In this document: piece by piece, positions 42,034-48,636 of the stretch
How the letters are laid out: each line of letters opens with the position of its first letter
Position numbering within the stretch: position 1 is the first letter of the stretch
Origin: Paenalicyclobacillus ferrooxydans
GTDB lineage: Bacteria; Bacillota; Bacilli; Alicyclobacillales; Alicyclobacillaceae
DNA length: 48,636 nucleotides
Reading direction: 5' to 3'
Assembly (NCBI RefSeq): GCF_001399675.1
Contig: NZ_LJCO01000056.1
Coordinates: 1 to 48,636 of the forward strand
Notes under the pieces: generated by a model
Seen by the model: the letters and a program-made list of their open reading frames with translations, nothing else
Database searches by the model: none
What the model was told of the DNA's origin: nothing
Made by a program: the position numbers and the translations under genes

Positions 42034-43017
42034 TTATGGTGAAATACTCTTCGTATATCGCTTGCAATCGTACAACCGCATATCGGCAACTTCATAACAC
42101 TGTTCTAGAGAGTCTCCGTCGAGCCCCCAAATAGCACCACCGACGCTGACAGAGTGTCCAGATTGGAACTGGACACTCTGTCTGATTCGTTCCATAACTT
42201 GAACACCATCCGACTTATCGGCTTCAATTACCACGCAGAATTCATCACCCCCGAACCTAGCTACAAGGTCATTGGATCGAACGTTGCTTCTGATTGCCTC
42301 GGCAACCTCGCGCAGGGCTTGGTCCCCCACAGGATGGCCATGAGTGTCGTTTACAGCCTTCAACTCGTCTATGTCGATCAAACCGAACACTACATGTTTT
42401 CCTGCACTCTGGATTTTCTCTACAAACTTCAAAACCCGTGATTCAATACCACGCCGATTTAGCAAGCCGGTTAAGACATCCTGCTGACTTATTTGTTCGA
42501 CGATTCGGCACGCTAAAATCAAATCCAACACTAATGAAATCTGGGTAGCACACACATCAAGTAGAGCAGTTCTCATGTCGTTGGACAGACTCTCAAGCAT
42601 CGGGTGTGTTCTCGCCACCACTAACGCCCCAGTTACCTGTCCCTTTGATACGAGTGGCCAGAGACCATATTCACCAAAGCCAGAATTCCCAAATAGGATT
42701 TTAGCGAAGGAAGGTGCTTGGGTTTCTGGAAACCATCTTTGGCCAAGCTGTGGGAAATCCTGTAGTTGATCCACAACAACATCTGCAAGTAGCTGTAACT
42801 GTGTCTCACGCCCGTCAAACTCACCCCAAGGGTGATACACGCTTAATCGTGACGCCTCATTTGAGGGTAATCTTTTCTTATACACGAAGAAGCCAGAGTC
42901 TATCTGTGCCACTTCCAACAAGATGTTCGCTGCCGACTGAAACAAATCGATTCCACGTTTCATGCTTGACCAATCGCGAGAACAATACAAAAATTCACGT
43001 AACAGATTTGAACTCAT
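42034..43017 (-). CDS. GAF-like/GGDEF diguanylate cyclase, copy 2 (327 aa)
   Basis: A paralogue of the protein at 6853 with the same length and layout. An N-terminal region without membrane helices (DLFQSAANILLEVAQIDSGF) leads to a sensor-like segment (PLVSKGQVTGALVVA). The cyclase domain has DVLTGLLNRRGIES, LIDIDELKAVNDTHGHPVGD and ARFGGDEFCVV. The GGDEF motif and a preceding RSND (RxxD I-site) are intact. GGGGGTG precedes the ATG. It is divergent from the hydrolase/SARP gene across about 200 bp. Confidence 0.85.
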   Translation of the reverse strand: MSSNLLREFLYCSRDWSSMKRGIDLFQSAANILLEVAQIDSGFFVYKKRLPSNEASRLSVYHPWGEFDGRETQLQLLADVVVDQLQDFPQLGQRWFPETQAPSFAKILFGNSGFGEYGLWPLVSKGQVTGALVVARTHPMLESLSNDMRTALLDVCATQISLVLDLILACRIVEQISQQDVLTGLLNRRGIESRVLKFVEKIQSAGKHVVFGLIDIDELKAVNDTHGHPVGDQALREVAEAIRSNVRSNDLVARFGGDEFCVVIEADKSDGVQVMERIRQSVQFQSGHSVSVGGAIWGLDGDSLEQCYEVADMRLYDCKRYTKSISP

Positions 43018-43224
43018 TGTGACACCCCCGATGTACGAACCCAGACACCCTACATTTGGAATTTTCCGTAATCCATATTGAGTTTACGAGTGCAGCATTA
43101 CGCAATCGTTACAAAACAAGGTTCTCAATTCCATGGATGACGGAATATTCAAGATTTGAGATTTGTCGAGGAGGCCATTAAACTATTAACGTAACTAGAA
43201 AATTTTAGGGAGATACTGTCCATC

Positions 43225-44670
43225 ATGGAATCATTGGATCATATAAGCTACCAGTATCTGAGCTGTCCTAATCCTACTGACCAAACCATCGTACTTATAC
43301 ATGGTCTTGGTATGGATTCGACTGTCTGGGATGAGCTGTTACCCCATATAACTAAATCATTCCACGTCCTTCGCTATGATTTACCGGGTCATGGTTTAAG
43401 CGAGAACCCAACCGCTGAACTCACATGGGACTACCTTGCAAATCTTCTTTATTCCTTGGTGGAATGTACTGTACATGAACCCACAGTGCACTTTGTGACC
43501 CACGGATTCGGTGGGGCACTGGTATTGCAACTCGCTAAAAGGTATCCTGATCTTGCAAAAACGCTGACTATTGTATCTCCGCACGCCACGTTTTACGCGA
43601 GTGGAACCCCTAGTACAGAGGATTTGTTTACGAAGATTCGGAAGCATGGAAACGCCGGTCCGCTCGGACGAGTCCTGAAGAGAATTCTGTGCTTCAACCC
43701 CTCCGACGACCAGATGGATCAAATCGAACACATGTACCAAAGACTCACAGCAGCAGTCTACTTAAGCCTGATGCAATTAGTGAGGAATACGGCGTCGTTA
43801 AACGACGTCCGTGTGAGCAAAACGCCCACACAGATATTGTTGGGAACAAGAGACCCATTGACGCCCTTGGAAGCTGCTGAATACATAAGGGAACAGCTGC
43901 CCAACGTACAGGTTATTCCCTTTCACAACGCGGCAAACTGCGTGCAGATAGATCAGCCACTTGTTACCGCACGAACCGTCAGTGAATTCATCCAATCATT
44001 TCGCATGGAAAACGAGGACCCCCATTTTTCAGAGGCTGAAAACTACATACAACAGATAATGAATCCTAACCGAACCCAGTCAGTGCCTGATGTCGAAATC
44101 CGATGTCTCAGCGACTTTCGTGTTTGGGTGCAGGGGGAAGTGGTCACTGACGGTTGGAATCAGCGTAATGCAAAAGCACTTCTGGGGTACTTGACGCTGC
44201 ATGAGGGGGCAACACGCGATGAATTGTGCGAGTTACTCTGGCCAGAGTTAGATGCGACTCGTGCGAAAAACCGTCTTCGAGTGTCGCTAAATTATCTTCG
44301 TTCATTGTTGTCCACAAAAACATCATCTACGACCCTAATTGTGACAGATCATGAACACGTTTACATGATGGGTAACATCCGATGCGATGTTGTAGAGCTA
44401 CGACGTGAACTACATGAATTACTTGCCTTAAGGGGAATTGCCCGAGCCGAGAAAATTGAATCCATCATTACCGGACTCCCCACCCCGCTAATGCTCTCCT
44501 CACTAGACCATCATTCCATTTTAGCGTACTGGTGGGTTGTTGAACGGACACTCGTAGATATGATGCAGTGGGCTATTGACTATTACGCAAGTCTGAACGA
44601 GGTGGCCAAAGCCCACAGATTGGCCAGCTATGCAGCACTGCTTTTACCCGGCGAAGAATTTGCCGTATAG
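43225..44670 (+). CDS. Degenerate alpha/beta-hydrolase fused to a SARP/BTAD-type DNA-binding domain (481 aa)
   Basis: Residues 1-270 are an alpha/beta-hydrolase: oxyanion region VLIHGLGMDSTVWDEL, YDLPGHGLSENP, nucleophile elbow HFVTHGFGGALV, and the acid strand LLGTRDPLTP. The usual G-H-S-x-G-G elbow reads T-H-G-F-G-G, so the nucleophile Ser is Gly. The catalytic-His position (usually GH before hxExP) reads AANCVQIDQP, so His is also missing. Residues 300-385 are a winged helix (WNQRNAKALLGYLTLHEGAT, LCELLWPELDATRAKNRLRV, LNYLRSLL) like the DNA-binding part of SARP/BTAD regulators. I infer a transcription regulator using a dead hydrolase as a ligand sensor. Confidence 0.8.
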   Translation: MESLDHISYQYLSCPNPTDQTIVLIHGLGMDSTVWDELLPHITKSFHVLRYDLPGHGLSENPTAELTWDYLANLLYSLVECTVHEPTVHFVTHGFGGALVLQLAKRYPDLAKTLTIVSPHATFYASGTPSTEDLFTKIRKHGNAGPLGRVLKRILCFNPSDDQMDQIEHMYQRLTAAVYLSLMQLVRNTASLNDVRVSKTPTQILLGTRDPLTPLEAAEYIREQLPNVQVIPFHNAANCVQIDQPLVTARTVSEFIQSFRMENEDPHFSEAENYIQQIMNPNRTQSVPDVEIRCLSDFRVWVQGEVVTDGWNQRNAKALLGYLTLHEGATRDELCELLWPELDATRAKNRLRVSLNYLRSLLSTKTSSTTLIVTDHEHVYMMGNIRCDVVELRRELHELLALRGIARAEKIESIITGLPTPLMLSSLDHHSILAYWWVVERTLVDMMQWAIDYYASLNEVAKAHRLASYAALLLPGEEFAV

Positions 44671-44899
44671 AAGGTTTTCTAATGGAATGTCATCAAACTT
44701 TATCAACAGCCTGATGATGTCCTCAAAACGAGGACACCGGAATCCATCTGACCAACCATGGACAGAACGACAAGATTATATTCAAGGCGTATCCATATAG
44801 TGAAAGCAATCGGTAGTTGGAGTACAAGACAGTTTCTAGATTTGCATGAATAAAGCCCCGTGCAACATTAACCATTGTGTCCGCTATAGAAAATTGTCT

Positions 44900-45414
44900 T
44901 GTGACACCTCCGCACCTGAGCAACACGTATTTTTGGTCCTGCAAAGGGGTATTTTGGTCTTCCAAGAGGGTGTTTCTGGTCACAAAAACATGCTTTCCGG
45001 TCACAGAAAAATGGAAACAAAAATTTATAATTCATTGCGGAGCAAGGAGTTCTCAGCAATTGTGATGGAAAAAATCATTAAAAAACCGTGTTTGTGACAC
45101 CTTTTTCGGAGAGGTGTGTCTATACATGGCTAGATCAATGACTATATAAGGGGACGACAAAGAGAAGAAAAGAAAAAATCTCGCGCATGAGAACACACAT
45201 ATGTCGCAAGGGGTGTCACAAAACCCTTATATATATAATAATTATGGTAATAATATTATTATATATATACTAGTGCGAGTAGTATTTCCTTCGCATTCGC
45301 GCCCTTGCTTTTTCCATTTTTCTGTGACCGGGATGCCTTCATTTGTGACCAATAACGTTGTTTCCATGACCAAAAATAGACTTTCTGTGACCAAGATCGA
45401 CGTACTTTGTGACA
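44900..45414. repeat. Iteron-like element B
   Basis: The left array has GTCxx boxes at 44936, 44957, 44979 and 45000 (spacing 21, 22, 21; the first two are degenerate). The right array has inverse GTGAC at 45324, 45345, 45366 (ATGAC), 45387 and 45409 (spacing 21, 21, 21, 22). The innermost boxes lie in a perfect 19-bp inverted repeat, GGTCACAGAAAAATGGAAA (44999-45017) and its complement (45311-45329). Core boxes are GTGAC at 45094 and GTCAC at 45215; a TATATA-rich tract spans 45229-45270. A GTGAC at 44901 precedes the array. The flanks 44671-44899 and 45415-45637 hold no gene. Confidence 0.85.
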
Positions 45415-45637
45415 AGGGGCAAAATGACTCGACTTACGTTTAAGAGATTGATCATGACACTTGCCCTGCGATGATGTATCTCTTCGCATTGATTGCCTGA
45501 CAATGCAATAGTTGACCAGCAACCTGCACTGCCCTTCTTAACCCGTCATCAGACGCCCAAATTTCGCTTCTAGCACGTCTTGATATGCAGTCTTGATAAC
45601 TTTACGATTTTGTATATGAAACCTCTCAGAGCACACG

Positions 45638-45685
45638 AAAGACAGCCCAATCCCTCGCTGTTGCGCGAGAAACCGAGCTGTCTTT
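45638..45685 (-). terminator. Terminator of the 45699 gene
   Basis: AAAGACAGC / GCTGTCTTT at the base with further partial pairing inside. It begins 14 bp after the stop of the leftward gene and ends in a short T run on that strand. Confidence 0.65.
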
Positions 45686-45698
45686 GAGTTCTTTGCAG

Positions 45699-45971
45699 TC
45701 ACAGTCCGATGTAGAAAACCGAACCGTTAGCGGCATCCCAAGTCGCGCCAACCGGCTTGCCACTACAGCAGTCGTCTGTCAAGCGTTCCACTCCTTCTGC
45801 CTGAGCGAATTCGTCTACCGACGCGAAGTAGATCTCGCCTGTGTGTAGGTTCGAAAGCCGAGCTACTTCCTGCAAGCCCTCGTCAGTCGTGACTTCGAAC
45901 AAAATCGGTTTGCAATTGTACGAATTCGGTTCATAAGCGAAATACAATTTCTCGCTCAGCTTTTGAATCAT
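45699..45971 (-). CDS. Hypothetical protein (90 aa)
   Basis: Strong ribosome site (AAAGGAG, 9-10 bp before the ATG). An alpha/beta small acidic protein (KLYFAYEPNSYNCKPILFEV, VDEFAQAEGVERLTDDCC) ending at ATWDAANGSVFYIGL. No family is recognised. It lies alone between element B and a gene-poor stretch. Confidence 0.6.
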   Translation of the reverse strand: MIQKLSEKLYFAYEPNSYNCKPILFEVTTDEGLQEVARLSNLHTGEIYFASVDEFAQAEGVERLTDDCCSGKPVGATWDAANGSVFYIGL

Positions 45972-46170
45972 AAATACGCACTCCTTTCATCCTTCCGAAG
46001 CGCGTATGGCACATTGCAGATAACTTCTTCCAAAGTCGAAAACAACTTTAACCCCTAAACGCCCGCATAAACCCCCATATAGAGTTTGACGACCAATTTA
46101 TCCTGTCACACATAGAAAACGGCGCAGAAGCGAAACTGAAGCCGAATCCGACCATGTCACGAGGTGTGAC

Positions 46171-46223
46171 ATAGGCATATATTCCACATTATCCATTATC
46201 AGGAGTCAAATTGACCCTATACC
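46171..46223. repeat. 70-bp dispersed repeat, copy 2
   Basis: ATATTCCACATTATCCATTA, then GGAGTCAAATTGACCCTATACC, related to the repeats at 15961 and 47471. It is preceded by an inverted GTCACGAGGTGTGAC (46156-46170). Nothing else is called in 45972-46325. Confidence 0.5.
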
Positions 46224-46325
46224 GACAGAGAGGGAGCCACCTGCCTCAGTCGCGTCATACTTCAACGAAAGTTTCTACAACTTTTGTGGTGCTGGTTTCT
46301 GGAATCTCTCTGGAGGGTGAAAACA

Positions 46326-46838
46326 CTAAATGTAGGGCCGCAGTATCCTTACCAGCGATTCCCCACCATAAGTAATCATGAAGGACGACAGAACCATGCC
46401 AATGAGTACACTTGATAATACCAAGCGTGAGTTCCAACGCATGATATATCCGACTCCAATACAAACATATGCGCCGAGGATAGGAGACAACGGGATCAAC
46501 ACCCAGACCCCGTACTTCCCGTATTTTTTAGACCATGTTTCGGCTTTTTGTAATCTCCGTCTTACCCACGTCCAATGGTTTAATATTTCATCAAACACAA
46601 ACATAAGAATCGGGATTGGGATTAAGTTGCCAAGAATGCTAATGAGAGCACCCGAAAATGGTTGTAGTCGAAGTGGAAGACTGGCGACGGCAGCAGGTTG
46701 TGCCTCAAAGACGACGGAGGTACCAATCAACGAGAGTGTAGCTGGCACTCGGTGTTCGATAAGACCAACGACGAGTGCCCCTAGAAAGAACAGCACGCTC
46801 AAGAGTACGCCATAAATCAGTCTACGAAGAAAACTCAC
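46326..46838 (-). CDS. Small multidrug-export-like membrane protein (170 aa)
   Basis: Four hydrophobic segments: LIYGVLLSVLFFLGALVVGL, ALISILGNLIPIPILMFVF, VWVLIPLSPILGAYVCIGVG and LVLSSVLIGMVLSSFMI. The GNLIPIP loop, the KYG before the third helix and the PLSPILGA turn match the COG2426 small multidrug-export-like family. The transport activity is only presumed for that family. It is isolated, with no partner gene in the same direction. Confidence 0.7.
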   Translation of the reverse strand: MSFLRRLIYGVLLSVLFFLGALVVGLIEHRVPATLSLIGTSVVFEAQPAAVASLPLRLQPFSGALISILGNLIPIPILMFVFDEILNHWTWVRRRLQKAETWSKKYGKYGVWVLIPLSPILGAYVCIGVGYIMRWNSRLVLSSVLIGMVLSSFMITYGGESLVRILRPYI

Positions 46839-47226
46839 TTTTCTGCTACCCCTCTAACTTCTGATGAACACAGTCTTAATACAATGCACATAATTTGGAG
46901 AGTGTGGTAACTTGTTTGATTTCAAACATCAGCGGCTCACTATTTTGACGTGGTCCACTGCGTCCAACTGATGTGTCCGATCCTTCATCCCAAAAGCACT
47001 ACTGTTGGAGAAAATAGCATTCAGTGCAAATCCATCGCGTCTTGTTTTACTTAATCTCTGTCCCACGCCGACATAAGCATACCACTCCAAAATTGACACG
47101 AGTAGCACGCAGATATTTGTATTTCTCACAGACAAAGATAGAGTCGAAAACAACTTTGAGTAAGTGGCTTGATGAAGTTCCGTGCGAAATCTTGCCATGT
47201 CAATGTACGTGCCCCGTAAGACATTT
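46839..47226. other. Gene-poor stretch
   Basis: About 390 bp. A leftward open frame (46929-47276) covers most of it, but it has no ribosome site and an irregular composition, so I do not call it. No repeat or RNA was recognised. Confidence 0.4.
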
Positions 47227-47457
47227 TTAATGGGAGTTAGGGGTATAGTTCGGGCAGGGCACTTCCTGTACGGCAACTTGAAAAGTGTGGTTGATAGAAG
47301 AGCCTTGCTCTACCAACACCAGATTCAACAGGTCCTCGAAGAGGCCACTGTATAAACGAGTCAAAATGACTTCGCGTCTAAAATCGTCTATACGACCTTC
47401 GAAATTGCACTCGATAGATAAGTCGTCTTTATCACAACACGTGGCTTCTGCGTGCAC
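47227..47457 (-). CDS. Weak hypothetical ORF (76 aa)
   Basis: The sequence is fairly protein-like (LSIECNFEGRIDDFRREVIL, LYSGLFEDLLNLVLVEQG). The start is a GTG with only a poor ribosome site. It lies in a decayed-looking region between a palindrome-containing repeat and element C. It may be a remnant. Confidence 0.3.
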   Translation of the reverse strand: MHAEATCCDKDDLSIECNFEGRIDDFRREVILTRLYSGLFEDLLNLVLVEQGSSINHTFQVAVQEVPCPNYTPNSH

Positions 47458-47470
47458 ATAGACACATTTC

Positions 47471-47544
47471 CGGCGATGTTATGAGCATCTAAATGTTGGG
47501 ATGTTCCAAAACATCCATTACACCGAGTCAAAATGGCCTTATAC
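47471..47544. repeat. 70-bp dispersed repeat, copy 3
   Basis: CGGCGATGTTATGAGC, then ATGTTCCAAAACATCCATTA and GAGTCAAAATGGCCTTATAC, closest to copy 1. A separate GAGTCAAAATGACTT lies at 47354. It lies about 235 bp before element C. The interval 47545-47778 shows nothing else. Confidence 0.5.
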
Positions 47545-47778
47545 AGATTCGTAAGGACACACCACACCTAAGTATGTTTGCACTTATCAGTTTTATCAAT
47601 CTTCGCCTTCTTTTATTAATAGCTGGTATGCCGCCTCTTGCAGGCCGTCAATGTCCGCTCATATCACCTCTACCTCGCCTATCCATTCCAAGCATAGTGT
47701 TCGACCATCCATGGGATTCCTCGTGGAATTCCATATCGTCAGCAACATTCGCCACTTGTTCCACCATGAAGTTGTCTT

Positions 47779-48287
47779 GTGACACGCCCACACTTCAAAA
47801 AGACGCGCTTTGGTCACAAAGTAGGTGGTTTTTGTCTTCCAAGGGGGTCTTTTCGGTCACATATGCGGTCACTCTGGTCACAGAGATTTGGAAATTCTCA
47901 GAAGAAAAATCCGGTTTTATCGCGGTTCGAAGGACAAATCGTTTCCATTTTTCACGCGTTTTTCGGGCTTTGTGACCAGAAATTTTCCGGAGTGTGTATA
48001 TGAATATCTAGATCAACAACATATATCGGGGGCGTGAAGAAGAAAAAACAAAAAAGCCCGTGCGTGATCATACACACTACTCGCAAGGGTGTCACAACCC
48101 TATATAATATTATAAATATTTACCATAAATATTATATATATAGCCTACTGCAACAACGGTTTTAGGAATTCCCATTTCCATTTTTGTGTGACCAAGATTA
48201 CTGTCTCTGTGACATGGAACTACGTTTTTATGACCGAGAATCGCGCTTCTGTGACCGAAACCCACCCAAAAACAGGGGTTCTGTGAC
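47779..48287. repeat. Iteron-like element C
   Basis: The left array has GTCxx boxes at 47813, 47834 (degenerate), 47856 and 47877 (spacing 21, 22, 21, as in B), with one extra box at 47868. The right array has inverse GTGAC at 48188, 48209, 48230 (ATGAC), 48251 and 48283 (spacing 21, 21, 21, 32, as in A). Core boxes are GTGAC at 47972 and GTCAC at 48091, 119 bp apart. A TATA-rich tract with TACCATAAATATTATATATA lies at 48100-48141. No gene is inside. The next 220 bp (48288-48508) are featureless. Confidence 0.85.
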
Positions 48288-48508
48288 CAAGATGGATGTC
48301 AAGGAGGGGTGAATTGGAAATTCTGACTTCCACATGAGCGTGGTAATGGACTCGTCACATTGCAAAGTTCCTTCAAATATCTGTTAAACAGAGTGTCTTT
48401 TTCCTCTTCATCTCCAAACCGATTTCATTCATACTCGATGCCCTGAAAAGGAAGCATGACACCATGTAAAGAATTACGCCCATTGTCGAATGTTCAATCA
48501 AAATTCCA

Positions 48509-48636
48509 GGGTAGTGTCCCGTCAAGTGGTGTAAATTTGAGTGCAACCCCTTAGTGTCGGCTATTTATGCAACACTGACGTTGGCGCCAGCAATTGCTGT
48601 TCGTCGGTACCGGTGAGTTTTGCCATGGACTCTCGG
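48509..48636 (+). mobile_element. Possible insertion-sequence end running off the window
   Basis: GGGTAGTGTCCCGTCAAGTG followed by GTGTAAATTT looks like a terminal repeat. It shares AGTGGTGTAAATT with the left edge of the window in inverted orientation. An ATG near 48624 could begin a gene, but only a few codons are present. The call rests on resemblance to transposon ends and the edge position. Confidence 0.3.

Noticed and set aside
46929-47276. Leftward 115-aa ORF
   Set aside because: No ribosome site, irregular composition and no recognised domain; it could be chance or a remnant.

Overview
This window is accessory DNA from a low-to-mid-GC, Gram-positive, spore-former-like bacterium (Bacillota; an Alicyclobacillaceae-type plasmid or integrated island is my best guess). 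The reasons are strong GGAGG-type ribosome sites, frequent GTG/TTG starts, a Bacillus-type SOS box, a YolD/Y-family polymerase pair, a YdbC/PC4 protein and many Thr/Ser/Asn-rich lipoproteins with classic lipoboxes. No rRNA, intact tRNA, replication initiator, conjugation gene or CRISPR array is visible. The genus assignment is inference.

Layout. 1-0.45 kb: a possible insertion-sequence end, a terminator and the 3' fragment of a tRNA-Cys. 0.45-2.8 kb: two tandem attachment-like sites. Each has a tRNA 3' fragment (Cys, then Ser) followed by the same short direct repeats. A HEPN-motif protein lies between them, and an orphan integrase arm-binding domain lies just beyond. 2.9-9.9 kb: a PD-(D/E)xK-like nuclease, a zinc-ribbon/ImmA-like protein divergent from an XRE repressor across a four-operator array, an excisionase-like gene, a GGDEF cyclase and a Crp/Fnr regulator. 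10.1-18.1 kb: three lipoproteins (one an Asp-box propeller), an ECF sigma factor with its membrane partner, and a membrane-anchored Mrr-type nuclease. 18.3-21.3 kb: an SOS-controlled Y-family polymerase/YolD operon and a DUF4062-like protein. 21.5-24.5 kb: a leftward operon of small unknown proteins with a broken XRE gene. 24.9-36.8 kb: a defence-like cluster with an uncharacterised two-gene unit, a YgjP-type protease, a membrane Mrr nuclease fused to a J domain, a complete type I restriction-modification operon (hsdM-hsdS-hsdR), a DUF1828-type pair and a serine recombinase. 37-47 kb: lipoproteins, a DNA ligase with an in-frame stop, small metabolic genes, a second GGDEF cyclase and a degenerate alpha/beta-hydrolase fused to a SARP-type DNA-binding domain.

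Two repeat families stand out. (1) Three non-coding elements of about 0.5 kb (15.2, 44.9 and 47.8 kb) share one architecture. Arrays of GTCAC boxes spaced 21-22 bp face inverted arrays of GTGAC boxes across a roughly 300-bp core. The core carries one more inward and one more outward box about 120 bp apart and a TATATA-rich tract. Box spacing is kept far better than the sequence between boxes, which points to a protein-binding array (origin, centromere or transposon-end-like). This is the best candidate for an undescribed system. (2) Five dispersed leftward units consist of an excisionase-like gene (intact, decayed or lost), then a hairpin, a conserved GTGGCACC segment and usually an intrinsic terminator.

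The window is also rich in decaying genes. Two frameshifted genes carry long perfect inverted repeats exactly at the frame change, which suggests template-switch mutation.
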